Assembly (NCBI GenBank): GCA_963695415.1
Contig: CAVOGL010000007.1
Coordinates: 558,001 to 622,000 of the forward strand
Direction: 5' to 3'
DNA: 64,000 nt
Source of the DNA: CAVXWV01 sp963695415
GTDB taxonomy: Bacteria; Chloroflexota; Anaerolineae; Anaerolineales; UBA4823
Shown here: positions 8,395-16,578 of the stretch, piece by piece
How the letters are laid out: each line of letters opens with the position of its first letter
Position numbering within the stretch: position 1 is the first letter of the stretch
The notes under the pieces: model-generated
Told to the model about the DNA's origin: nothing
The model's input: the letters and a program-made list of their open reading frames with translations, nothing else
The model's database searches: none
Made by a program: the position numbers and the translations under genes

Positions 8395-9261
8395 TTAGCA
8401 TCCTTGTTGTGAAACCTTACATAAATAATTCACGATGCTATCAGCAATGTCCACTCCAGTAACTGGCTGACTTGTATGGAATTCCATCGTATGGTTGATT
8501 TCATTCACCAGGTAACCACGTTGTGGATGCTCAAATAAATCCACTGCTAAAACACCACCACCGACAGCTTGCGATGCTTTCATACTGATATCTTTGATTT
8601 CTTGTGTAATTTCACAAACTTCCCCTTGTCCACCGCGAGCTGTGTTGGTAATCCAGTGTGGAGATTTTCTATAAATACCGGTGATGACATCATCTCCAAC
8701 AACGAAAATGCGGATATCACGGTCAGGCTTCAAGATAAATTCTTGAATGTAATATATTGAATGTAAAAATGATCCCAACGTGTCTTTATGTTCTAAAATT
8801 GCTTCAGCTGCGTCTCGATCATTTATTTTTGCTAAAAGCCTGCCCCACGATCCAATTAATGGTTTGATAACCACTGGATAACCAAGATCCTCGATTGCCT
8901 TAAGCGCAGATTCCGGTGTAAAAGCGATCCGGTTTCGCGGCTGTGGGACTCCAGCCTTAGCGAGGGCGGAGCTGGTTGCCAGTTTATCACCGCAGGCTTC
9001 AGCAACACTGGCTGTGTTTACAGTCGGAATCCCCCATGCGTTTAATATTTTTAATGCATACAAACCACTGGTAAAACTGATGCTTCGTTCCAATACAACA
9101 TCGAATCGGCGCCACTCACCTGGATGATCCAGGTCAAACGATATTTCTCGATCGTCCAATCGTTCGTAGTCGATGCCTCGACGCTCCATCGCGGCGAATA
9201 TCCATTTCTCCTCTACTCTAACTCGGGAGAGGAGGACGCCAACTCTTAAGCGTTTGGGCAT
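8395..9261 (-). CDS. lysX: LysW-glutamate/aminoadipate ligase (ATP-grasp)
   Basis: This ATP-grasp ligase (288 residues, RimK/LysX/ArgX family) joins the alpha-amino group of glutamate or aminoadipate to the C-terminal glutamate of LysW, opening the carrier-protein pathway. It starts with the LysX-type RVGVLLSRVRVEEKWIFAAM. ATP-grasp elements follow: YPVVIKPLIGSWGRLLAKIND near residue 123, YIQEFI near residue 165, and the Mg-binding NEINHTMEFHTSQPVTG near residue 250. It starts 2 bases after the lysW stop, so substrate carrier and ligase are co-translated. argG/argH in the same operon argue for the glutamate-specific (ArgX) role, but no specificity residue was used to decide. Confidence 0.92.
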   Translation of the reverse strand: MPKRLRVGVLLSRVRVEEKWIFAAMERRGIDYERLDDREISFDLDHPGEWRRFDVVLERSISFTSGLYALKILNAWGIPTVNTASVAEACGDKLATSSALAKAGVPQPRNRIAFTPESALKAIEDLGYPVVIKPLIGSWGRLLAKINDRDAAEAILEHKDTLGSFLHSIYYIQEFILKPDRDIRIFVVGDDVITGIYRKSPHWITNTARGGQGEVCEITQEIKDISMKASQAVGGGVLAVDLFEHPQRGYLVNEINHTMEFHTSQPVTGVDIADSIVNYLCKVSQQGC

Positions 9262-9263
9262 TC

Positions 9264-9434
9264 TTATTCACCCCAATCTTCGGCTTCCATGGGCGCTAAA
9301 TCGACAACTGGCGGATTCAAGGATGTAATCTCTAGATCGACTCCGCAATCAGGACAAACAATAATTTCGTTTAATTCTATTCCTTCTTCTAGCTCGAATT
9401 CAGCAGCACATTCAGGGCAAGTTACAATCGTCAT
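9264..9434 (-). CDS. lysW: Amino-group carrier protein LysW
   Basis: This small acidic carrier (56 residues) has a two-CxxC zinc motif (CPECAAEF and CPDCGVDL) and the diagnostic C-terminal EDWGE. The final Glu is the attachment point for the amino acid being processed. The start is set at the ATG at 9434, which has AAGGAG seven bases upstream. An extended frame to 9491 would add 19 unrelated residues and overlap the end of argH. LysW protects the alpha-amino group and gives the other enzymes a charged handle. It lies between argH and lysX. Confidence 0.96.
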   Translation of the reverse strand: MTIVTCPECAAEFELEEGIELNEIIVCPDCGVDLEITSLNPPVVDLAPMEAEDWGE

Positions 9435-9456
9435 AATTAACTCCTTAATTGTTGAT

Positions 9457-10836
9457 TTATGTATAGAAATTCTTGAGAAGCAATTTAGCATTCTCTATTT
9501 GTTGGGTAACGGTGGTTTCAGAAGTTCCACCGAAACTTTCTTTCCGGGAGATGCTTATATACGGATCGAAAACCGTGTAAACATCCAGTTCGATAATCGA
9601 TGAGATTTTCTTGAATTCATCTAATGTGAGATCCTTTAATGGTCTCCCTATTTCTGAAGAAATTTGCACCAATTGACCAACTATGTGATGAGAATCGCGA
9701 AAGGGGATACCTTTTCTTACCAGGTAATCTGCCAGGTCAGTTGCCATCAGGTCAGGTGTTATTGCTGACTTAAGGGAATCTTGAACAGGTTTCAGCTTCT
9801 CTATTGTTTTCCCAATCACTGGGAGAATTTTGGTGACGGTATCGAAAGTAGTGAATACCGAAAATTTGTCTTCCTGTAAATCTTTATCGTAACTGGATGG
9901 CAGAGCCTTTAATGTAGACATCCAACCCATTAAAAGTCCAATCAGGGTCCCTGATTTTCCACGAGATAATTCAAACATGTCAGGATTTTTCTTCTGAGGC
10001 ATCAAGCTTGATCCTGTCGAATGAGAATCAGGAAGTTGAAAAAAATTGAAGGTGGGATTAGTAAATATAACCATGGCTTCTGATAATTTTGCCAGATGAA
10101 TTCCAATCATTGAACATGCAAATAGGAATTCTGCTACAAAATCACGATCGGATACCCCATCAATACTATTCTGAGATGGAACTTCGAATCCAAGTTCTTT
10201 GGTAAGAAAAAACCGATCGATAGAAAACGGAGAACCGGCAAATGCCCCAGACCCTAATGGCAAGACTGACGTTCGGTGTTTGAGGCTTCCCAATCGCAGC
10301 CGGTCACGTTCTAAAGGCCAGAAGAAAGACATCCACCAGTGACTGAGCATAACTGGTTGACCGGGTTGCAAATGTGAATAACCGGGCATTATTATACTCA
10401 GGTCAGATTCTGCTTTTTTTATCAAAATTTGTTGGAAATCTATGATCGATTTTTCTAGAACCGGTAGATAATCAAGGATCCATAACCGTAAATCTGTGGC
10501 GACCTGGTCATTTCTGCTTCTACCAGTGTGCAGTTTTCCGGCTGTTGGTCCGATAGTCTCAGATAATCTTCGTTCAACAGCAGAATGGATGTCCTCGTCA
10601 CCTTCTGAGAACTCGAATATTCCTGCGATGAACTCATCCTCGATTTTTGCCAATCCAGCGGAAAGTGTTTGGAATTCCTGTAACGTGATGATATCGGCTT
10701 TATATAATCCTGCAGCCCAAACCTTACTGCCTCGGATATCTTGTAACGCAAGACGCTTGTCAATCTTTATTGAAGCATTGAACTCGAAAGCATCAGGGTC
10801 CATTGGCTCTTTGAACCTGCCACTCCACATACTCAC
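9457..10836 (-). CDS. argH: Argininosuccinate lyase
   Basis: This enzyme performs the last step of arginine synthesis, splitting argininosuccinate into arginine and fumarate. The length (459 residues) is standard. The fumarase/aspartase-family signature GSSLMPQKKNPD, with catalytic serine S276 or S277, is intact, as are TGRSRNDQVATDLR near residue 105 and GYSHLQPGQPV near residue 150. The start is the GTG at 10836, because GAGG lies 7 bases before it; an ATG two codons further is the alternative. It follows argG by 9 bases and precedes lysW by 22 bases, tying the LysW genes to arginine formation. Confidence 0.97.
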   Translation of the reverse strand: MSMWSGRFKEPMDPDAFEFNASIKIDKRLALQDIRGSKVWAAGLYKADIITLQEFQTLSAGLAKIEDEFIAGIFEFSEGDEDIHSAVERRLSETIGPTAGKLHTGRSRNDQVATDLRLWILDYLPVLEKSIIDFQQILIKKAESDLSIIMPGYSHLQPGQPVMLSHWWMSFFWPLERDRLRLGSLKHRTSVLPLGSGAFAGSPFSIDRFFLTKELGFEVPSQNSIDGVSDRDFVAEFLFACSMIGIHLAKLSEAMVIFTNPTFNFFQLPDSHSTGSSLMPQKKNPDMFELSRGKSGTLIGLLMGWMSTLKALPSSYDKDLQEDKFSVFTTFDTVTKILPVIGKTIEKLKPVQDSLKSAITPDLMATDLADYLVRKGIPFRDSHHIVGQLVQISSEIGRPLKDLTLDEFKKISSIIELDVYTVFDPYISISRKESFGGTSETTVTQQIENAKLLLKNFYT

Positions 10837-10845
10837 GGAAAAACC

Positions 10846-12099
10846 TCAATCCCTTTTAAATCTTGAATAATCTGGACGAGGCATATTAAGACCAGAGACT
10901 GGTAATCCATTCAATGCCTGCACTTTAAGGGGCAAGCCAAATAAACGGATGAAACCTTTTGCATCATTTTGATCATAAACATTCTCTTGACCAAAGGTGG
11001 CGAAATCTTCGCGGTAGAGGCTCAATGGGCTTTTCCTGCCAGCGGGAATGATATTTCCTTTATATAGTTTCATTCGAATTGTGCCCGTAACAGGACCTTG
11101 AGTGAAATCAACAAAAGCGTCCAAAGCTTCTTTTAGGGGTGAATACCAGAGTCCGTTATACACAAGTTCAGCATAACGTAGAGCGAGGACATCCTTAAAG
11201 TGCATGGTATCTTTATCCAGTACCAACGATTCTAGCTCACGATGTGCCTGGATTAGTATAGACCCACCCGGTGTCTCGTATACACCGTGAGATTTCATCC
11301 CAACCAGTCTGCCCTCGATCATATCAACACGACCGATGCCATTAGCACCTCCGATCATGTTAAGCGTTGTGATTAATTGTGTTCCCGTAATATTCTCCCC
11401 GTTTAGTGCAACCGGTGTGCCGGAATCAAATTTTATTTCTACGTATGTAGGATGATCGGGAGCGTTCTCAGGTGATGCGCTCAATAAAAACATGCTTTCT
11501 TCAGGCTCAAGCCATGGATCTTCTAATAACCCACCTTCGTGTGACATGTGCCAAAGGTTAGCATCCCTGCTGTAGATTGATTTAATGGTCGCAGTGACCG
11601 GGATATTTCGTTGGTTGGCATAGTTGATCGCGTCTTCCCTGGATTTGATATCCCAATCTCTCCATGGGGCAATGATTTTTAATCTTGGATCTAGAGCTGT
11701 ATAAGTTAATTCGAAGCGGACTTGGTCGTTTCCTTTTCCAGTTGCACCGTGAGCAACGGCGTCTGCACCGAATTCATGAGCCACATCAACCTGGTGTTTC
11801 GCTATCAGGGGACGAGCCATTGAGGTGCCGAGTAAATACTTCCTCTCATAAACAGCACCTGCCCTGAGAACAGGAAAAGCGAAATCCTGAATGAATTCTT
11901 CCTTGAGATCACGCACAACTAAACGCTCCGCGCCTGAAGCAATTGCTTTCTCTTCAAGTCCTTGCAGCTCATCACTCTGTCCTAAATCAGCGGTAAAGCA
12001 GATTACTTCACATCCATAGTTTTCTTTTAACCATGGAACGATGATGGAGGTATCTAATCCACCAGAATATGCCAGCACAACTTTTTTAATTTTATCCAT
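10846..12099 (-). CDS. argG: Argininosuccinate synthase
   Basis: This enzyme condenses citrulline and aspartate with ATP to argininosuccinate. It has 417 residues. The PP-loop ATP motif AYSGGLDTS is at residues 10-18. GATGKGNDQVRFE near residue 118 and SRDANLWHMSHEGG near residue 175 are the citrulline/aspartate-binding segments of the family. The ATG at 12099 is preceded by AAGGA at about 8 bases. It is the first structural gene of the eight-gene operon, and it lies behind an Arg-rich leader ORF and a terminator hairpin, which suggests control by transcription attenuation. Confidence 0.97.
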   Translation of the reverse strand: MDKIKKVVLAYSGGLDTSIIVPWLKENYGCEVICFTADLGQSDELQGLEEKAIASGAERLVVRDLKEEFIQDFAFPVLRAGAVYERKYLLGTSMARPLIAKHQVDVAHEFGADAVAHGATGKGNDQVRFELTYTALDPRLKIIAPWRDWDIKSREDAINYANQRNIPVTATIKSIYSRDANLWHMSHEGGLLEDPWLEPEESMFLLSASPENAPDHPTYVEIKFDSGTPVALNGENITGTQLITTLNMIGGANGIGRVDMIEGRLVGMKSHGVYETPGGSILIQAHRELESLVLDKDTMHFKDVLALRYAELVYNGLWYSPLKEALDAFVDFTQGPVTGTIRMKLYKGNIIPAGRKSPLSLYREDFATFGQENVYDQNDAKGFIRLFGLPLKVQALNGLPVSGLNMPRPDYSRFKRD

Positions 12100-12121
12100 G
12101 TTGCATTTCCTTATATATGTG

Positions 12122-12152
12122 AAAAAACCTCCTAATTGGGAAGGAGGTTTTT
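12122..12152 (-). terminator. Intrinsic terminator/attenuator in the argG leader
   Basis: On the minus strand AAAAACCTCC pairs with GGAGGTTTTT around a 10-base loop and runs into six T residues. It lies between a short Arg-rich leader ORF and the argG start, so it would end the leader transcript before the operon. No plus-strand gene ends here that would need it. Confidence 0.75.
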
Positions 12153-12177
12153 CTGAATTTGATATTGGTGTGAAGTT

Positions 12178-12261
12178 TTATAAACCAATACGAAAAACAC
12201 AACTTCCCTTAGAAGCAGTAGGCTTTCGACGAGCGCGAAATTGAAGAGTGTTGTTCCGCAT
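12178..12261 (-). CDS. Putative arginine leader peptide (27 aa) for attenuation of the arg operon
   Basis: A 27-codon frame, ATG at 12261 to TAA at 12178-12180, has five arginine codons (residues 2, 9, 11, 12 and 24), including the cluster FRARR at residues 8-12. It lies between the operon promoter and the terminator hairpin. No Shine-Dalgarno precedes it, but the -10 box ends only 10 bases before the ATG. The mRNA would therefore begin 0-3 bases from the start codon and be translated leaderless. Stalling at the Arg codons would leave CTAAGGGAAG (12203-12212) free to pair with CTTCCCAATTAG in the terminator loop region. The reading frame, codons and spacing are seen; the regulatory role is inferred. 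Confidence 0.6.
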   Translation of the reverse strand: MRNNTLQFRARRKPTASKGSCVFRIGL

Positions 12262-12271
12262 AATGGAAGGC

Positions 12272-12300
12272 AGTTTATCAAAAGAAAGAATATTCGTCAA
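12272..12300 (-). promoter_or_regulatory. Promoter of the arg/LysW operon
   Basis: On the minus strand TTGACG (12295-12300) and TAAACT (12272-12277) are 17 bases apart. The expected start at 12264-12261 coincides with the ATG of the Arg-rich leader ORF, giving a leaderless or nearly leaderless transcript. Confidence 0.65.
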
Positions 12301-12343
12301 GGAAGCTAAGAAAGGAAGCTAAGAAAGGTGGAAGCCAAGAAAG
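12299..12343. repeat. Short direct repeat in the divergent intergenic region
   Basis: The 13-base unit AAGGAAGCTAAGA occurs twice head to tail (12299-12311, 12312-12324). A third, degenerate copy (AAGGTGGAAGCCAAGA) follows. It lies just upstream of the arg promoter, between the two divergent transcripts, so it may bind a regulator or be a slippage product. Apart from these repeats and the two promoters, nothing else is recognisable between 12262 and 12488. Confidence 0.6.
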
Positions 12344-12392
12344 TGTGTGGAAGCTTGAGTAAGGATGCTGTTTAGTTCTTCCATCTGAATAT

Positions 12393-12420
12393 TTGCTGAT
12401 GATACAAGTAACGATATAAC
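12393..12420 (+). promoter_or_regulatory. Possible promoter of the surface-protein gene
   Basis: TTGCTG (12393-12398) and TATAAC (12415-12420) are separated by 16 bases. The predicted transcript would start near 12427, about 60 bases before the first plus-strand gene. Confidence 0.45.
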
Positions 12421-12488
12421 ACGTTGGAAATTGCATCTATGATAGAATTTAAAAACTTGAAATTAGCCAAGGACTTTGGAGGATGATT

Positions 12489-13325
12489 ATGGCAATTAAT
12501 AGGAATCTAACTAATAAACAAAAAACTCTTATTGTCTTTGCCTTGACGTCGGCAATTCTTTTACTAACTGTATCATCAGTGTTCGCAGTCCTCTATAATA
12601 TTGACACAAATAATAATTCCGTTTCGGATTGGAGTGGGGTGCCAGTATTTCAAAGTGACTCTTCTGGGGATGTCAGCTCAAGCTGTACAGGTGGTGATAC
12701 GCGAGATGATATCATCCAAACCTATGTGGCGAGTGGACCTGCCGGAGGGACACCAACCTGGATTTACTTGAGAGCTAGAATGGCTGGTTCCAATGCAATT
12801 GGAGTGAACCAACATTGGGTTGGAGTATTTATTGATTGTGCCCCTGCAGGTGAAGACAACCAGGATACCGTAATTTTCTTCGATGCCCAAGGAGATGATG
12901 TCTACGCCGGGGATGGGTTTAAAACCAGTGGAAAATACACACCGGATAATATCGCTGGTTGTGGCACTGGGGAAACTGGCGAGAGACCTTCAGATGGTCT
13001 GGATACTGTGGAATGGTCGTGTGATTGGGATTTGATCTCAAGTAATCCTACCGGAGCAAATTGTGATGCGGGTTCGGTTGCGCAAATCAAGTTCATGTCA
13101 TTCAAAGTTACTGCTGGCTTAATCCCTGAATTTGATTGTATGTATGATGAAACAACATATTCTGGATTTAATATTGCGACTAATGTTGAATTGGCTTCAT
13201 TCACGAATAAAAATCAAGATAATAATTTGTATTTAATATTATTTTCCATCTCTGCTCTCTTCGCAATCCTGCTAATCGTTTTTCTCCTTATTTACCTTCG
13301 AAATATAAAAGAAAATCAAGCTTAA
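12489..13325 (+). CDS. Membrane-anchored extracellular protein of unknown function
   Basis: I do not recognise this family. An N-terminal signal-type segment (hydrophobic stretch TLIVFALTSAILLLTVSSVFAV) is followed by about 200 polar residues rich in Gly, Asp, Ser and Thr. Six or seven cysteines (for example CTGG, DCAPAG, GCGTG, WSCDW, NCDAG, DCMYD) suggest disulfides outside the membrane. A C-terminal hydrophobic helix (YLILFSISALFAILLIVFLLIYL) before a short charged tail would anchor it. The start is placed at the second ATG (12489), since GGAGG at 12478-12482 is six bases before it but abuts the first ATG at 12483. It is followed by a membrane protein and a two-component system, so a sensing partner role is possible but unproven. 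Confidence 0.7.
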   Translation: MAINRNLTNKQKTLIVFALTSAILLLTVSSVFAVLYNIDTNNNSVSDWSGVPVFQSDSSGDVSSSCTGGDTRDDIIQTYVASGPAGGTPTWIYLRARMAGSNAIGVNQHWVGVFIDCAPAGEDNQDTVIFFDAQGDDVYAGDGFKTSGKYTPDNIAGCGTGETGERPSDGLDTVEWSCDWDLISSNPTGANCDAGSVAQIKFMSFKVTAGLIPEFDCMYDETTYSGFNIATNVELASFTNKNQDNNLYLILFSISALFAILLIVFLLIYLRNIKENQA

Positions 13326-13384
13326 AGGGATTCTGAAATTAGTTTTCTCTCGGTTGTTTGTCTATTCTGAAATAGGGTTGCTGA

Positions 13385-14137
13385 GTGGATCTATTAAAGT
13401 ATAAAGTACGGCAGGATTGGCGAAGTATCGATGCAAGCAGCAAACAGGAAAGCCAAAAGATTTGGCGGTTTATTGTCCTGTTAGTTAGTTTATTAACTTT
13501 ATTTGTATTCATTACATCTTTTCTTTTTTATCCGACTGCCGCAATTTGGGGGGTAATTAGGACTATTGTCGTTCCTGTCGTTTATTTAGTTACATCAATA
13601 TTTCTCGCCTTCAAGTTACATAGGTCCAGATCAAATCAAAACCAGTTGACGATTAAGACTATTCTTGGTTTTCGGAGTCAGAATCCAGTCCAAGATTTCA
13701 TGATTGGCGTACTGGCTGGAAGCATCCTGGGTTTCAACATCATGCTTCTGGCTTTATTTGTGATCCCAACAGGTTCGCTTTCTTTTTTTCAGCCACTGCG
13801 ACCTCCCCTGGTAACTACAGCTATCATTCTACAATTGGTTCTTGTCGCATTCGGTGAAGAAGTCCTGCTTAGAGGAGTAGGTTACTACTGCTTATATGAA
13901 AAAGGTGAAGAAACTCTTCCAAGAACGATTTTATTTCTCGCCTTACTGCAGCTTTTAATGTATGTGGTACAAATCGCAAAATTCATCGGAACAAGCTTTC
14001 CAGTGTATCTGGCTTTATACAGGTTTGGGTTCGGTTTATTAGCAACCTTGCTGCGTTACCACCGAGACTCAACGATCACCAGCTTATTAGCCAATTTTGC
14101 TTTTAATGTGGTTTTGGTTATGATTATCCCGTGGTGA
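13385..14137 (+). CDS. CPBP-like polytopic membrane protein, catalytic residues incomplete
   Basis: This 250-residue protein has about six hydrophobic segments. The EExxxR motif of CPBP (CAAX protease and bacteriocin-processing) intramembrane proteases is present as EEVLLR at residues 158-163. The other expected motifs are poor: no FxxxH is seen in LALLQLLMYVVQ, and the usual HxxxN is SLLANFAFN with Ser in place of His. An inactive or altered member is likely. The start is a GTG at 13385 with a weak upstream site. The stop overlaps the start of the histidine-kinase gene, so the two are probably translationally coupled, and this protein may act with the kinase in the membrane. Confidence 0.6.
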   Translation: MDLLKYKVRQDWRSIDASSKQESQKIWRFIVLLVSLLTLFVFITSFLFYPTAAIWGVIRTIVVPVVYLVTSIFLAFKLHRSRSNQNQLTIKTILGFRSQNPVQDFMIGVLAGSILGFNIMLLALFVIPTGSLSFFQPLRPPLVTTAIILQLVLVAFGEEVLLRGVGYYCLYEKGEETLPRTILFLALLQLLMYVVQIAKFIGTSFPVYLALYRFGFGLLATLLRYHRDSTITSLLANFAFNVVLVMIIPW

Positions 14138-16578
14138 ACAGGAAACCTTCACCTCAATTAGAAATTACGATTCCTTCAGGCTTTGGGGATCCAAAAAGAC
14201 TGATTTTAACCTTGTGGTTAATTTTGATCACTTCAGTAGTTTTGGTTTTAGTTTTCTTCTTAAATTTACCTTATGCCTGGCTGCTACGTTACATGGCATT
14301 GATTCCGATTTTATATACAGCATACATTTACGGTTTAAGAGCTGGATTCCTTACCGCAATTTTCTTCAGTCTTGTTTACCTCCCTGAACTTATTAATTAT
14401 GCAAGAATCGATTGGACTTCGTTTGCCACGATAAACATTCTGGGTTATTTTGTAATTATTTTGGGTGCTACCTATATTTTTTCAAACATTGTTGAAGCAA
14501 CCAAGACAGAGGAGGAGCTGAAATCCACGGTTATGGAATGGGGGGAATTATCATCCCGAATGAAAGACCAGAACGAGATGATCACTTTTATATTGGATCA
14601 AGTTCGAGATGCCAGCAATGTCGAAGAAACATTTCTGAACTTACTAAATCCGTTAAATGCACAATGGGAAGTATTTTCCGTTAATGGAAGTGTGTTATTG
14701 CCCTCCAATGATCAATCAACAACCGAACAGACATTGCCGGAATGGCTTTTGTCCTTCGAAGAGGGTTTTTATCTTAACCATCTGAATAAGATTGATTCTT
14801 TTATTGTGACCGAAGAGTATCGATCTGATGTATTTAAGGCCCCTCTTCGTTCTTTATTGATGGTTCCATTAAGAACGAATGATGGGAGCGTATTAGGTCA
14901 ATTGGTCTTGATAAACAAGGTTGTGGGTGATTTTAATCGTGAGAGTTTTTCTGAGATCAGAAATCTGGTTGTGGGCAGTGAAAGAGCCCTTGATCAGGCG
15001 AGTCTCTATCTCCAGACTGACTATTCATTAGCTCAAAGAGTTAAGCAATTAGCTGCAATCCAAAGAACTGCCAGAGACTTGAACACAACCCTTGATGTAA
15101 AGGATATTTTACAAAAAACATTGGCATGTGCCATTGAAATTACCGGTGCAGATGCAGGTATGATGAAAATATTGTTGCCCAATTCCGGGGTTTTCACACA
15201 CTTAGAAGGATATCCCGCCGGGTATAGACCTGAGGATATGGATTTTGTGAATATCCCTGAAAAGTCGGGTTTAATAAATCAATCAGTATATACTAATAGC
15301 GAGTGGGCCATTAACCTGAATTCAAGCCTGTTTACGAATGTTCGCAGGGATAACCAGCATTTTGGATACCTGGTGGTTGAATCTTCAAGCCCGATCATAT
15401 TCAAAGACTCTTCTCGACATGTGCTTTCAATTCTTGCCGATCATGCTGCAATCGCTCTTGAAAACACTCAACTCTTTGAAGATCTGAAAATCGAACAACA
15501 ACGGATCAGTATGGTAGTTAACTCCCTATCAGAAAGTGTCTTAACCACTGATTTAGACGGGAAGATCATCACATTGAATCCATCATCTGAGAAAATGTTG
15601 ATGAAACCAGCAGTAGATTTACTGGGGAAAATTTGTTGTGATGTCTTGGGCGATCATGGTGAGAACCACGAAGATGGTCCTTGTTCGATTATGATTTCGA
15701 TAAATGAAAAAAGGACCGTTCTCGAACGTAAAATAACGTGCTGTATAACTTCAAGTGTACTAAAAGTTTATTCATTGAATATCACCCCAATCCCTGCTGG
15801 TAAGGGGCATCCAGAGGGTGCGGTATTGGTTTTCCGTGACGTGACAGAACAAGATGAGTTGGAAAACCTTCAAAAGGAGCTGATTGCTGCCATCTCGCAT
15901 GAATTACGCGCACCTTTAGCGAATATCAATTCGATTACAGAAGTTTTGATGGAGCTGCCTGAGGGAGAAACAAGAAATATTTACACCGATTACCTGCCCA
16001 AACTTGTTTCCCAGACTCAGAGGTTAGCAGTATTTTCTGACAGAATTTTAGATGTTTACAAAATGGAAACCGGTCAGTTAAAAATAAATTTACGCCCTAT
16101 ACCCGTCTACCTGGTTGTTGATGATGTGGTAAAACAGTGGAAGATCCGGTCGAGTCACATCCTGAATGTGCAATTTCAAGATAATCGTTCACCATGGGTT
16201 TGGGCGGATGAAAATGGATTTTATTCGATATTGAATAATCTCATCGATAACGCGATAAAATATTCACAACCAAATTCGAGGATTGATATTATTGTTGAAC
16301 CCGTTTTAGAAAATTCGGTGACGATTGGTGTTAAGGACCAGGGACCAGGCATTGATCCCGAAAACCAGGAAAGAATTTTCGATCGGTTCTACCGGGTGGA
16401 TGGTAAGGATTCACAAAGAGTTTACGGACATGGGCTGGGTTTATATATATCGAAAAACCTGGTTGAGGCTATGGGCGGTGAGGTTTGGGTAAAGAGCGAA
16501 TTAGGTTACGGAAGTTACTTTGCGTTTAGTTTACCGTTGATGGAGGAACATGATGAAAGAGAAAATATTAGTAATTGA
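14131..16578 (+). CDS. Membrane sensor histidine kinase (TM-GAF-GAF-PAS-HisKA-HATPase)
   Basis: This 815-residue kinase has about four transmembrane segments in residues 20-125. Two GAF-like domains follow (about 145-290 and 305-450, the second starting QRTARDLNTTLDVKDIL and ending DHAAIALENTQLFEDL). A PAS domain covers about 460-575. The HisKA phospho-acceptor is H590 in AAISHELRAPL. The ATPase domain has DNAIKYS, VKDQGPGID and GHGLGLYISK. The PAS core holds five cysteines (ICCDVL, GPCSI, ITCCI), which is unusual and could mean metal, heme or redox sensing. The gene starts at GTG, overlapping the previous gene by 7 bases, and overlaps the response regulator by 29 bases, so the pair is co-expressed. 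The signal is unknown. Confidence 0.93.
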   Translation: MVNRKPSPQLEITIPSGFGDPKRLILTLWLILITSVVLVLVFFLNLPYAWLLRYMALIPILYTAYIYGLRAGFLTAIFFSLVYLPELINYARIDWTSFATINILGYFVIILGATYIFSNIVEATKTEEELKSTVMEWGELSSRMKDQNEMITFILDQVRDASNVEETFLNLLNPLNAQWEVFSVNGSVLLPSNDQSTTEQTLPEWLLSFEEGFYLNHLNKIDSFIVTEEYRSDVFKAPLRSLLMVPLRTNDGSVLGQLVLINKVVGDFNRESFSEIRNLVVGSERALDQASLYLQTDYSLAQRVKQLAAIQRTARDLNTTLDVKDILQKTLACAIEITGADAGMMKILLPNSGVFTHLEGYPAGYRPEDMDFVNIPEKSGLINQSVYTNSEWAINLNSSLFTNVRRDNQHFGYLVVESSSPIIFKDSSRHVLSILADHAAIALENTQLFEDLKIEQQRISMVVNSLSESVLTTDLDGKIITLNPSSEKMLMKPAVDLLGKICCDVLGDHGENHEDGPCSIMISINEKRTVLERKITCCITSSVLKVYSLNITPIPAGKGHPEGAVLVFRDVTEQDELENLQKELIAAISHELRAPLANINSITEVLMELPEGETRNIYTDYLPKLVSQTQRLAVFSDRILDVYKMETGQLKINLRPIPVYLVVDDVVKQWKIRSSHILNVQFQDNRSPWVWADENGFYSILNNLIDNAIKYSQPNSRIDIIVEPVLENSVTIGVKDQGPGIDPENQERIFDRFYRVDGKDSQRVYGHGLGLYISKNLVEAMGGEVWVKSELGYGSYFAFSLPLMEEHDERENISN

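Noticed and set aside
9435..9491. N-terminal extension of LysW to 9491
   Set aside because: The extension overlaps the end of argH and is unlike LysW. A good ribosome-binding site precedes the ATG at 9434.
12041..12244. Plus-strand ORF across the argG start and its leader
   Set aside because: It is antisense to argG, its terminator and the leader ORF, and has no family features or ribosome-binding site.
12299..12343. CRISPR-like repeats
   Set aside because: Only two exact 13-base units lie head to tail, without spacers or cas genes.
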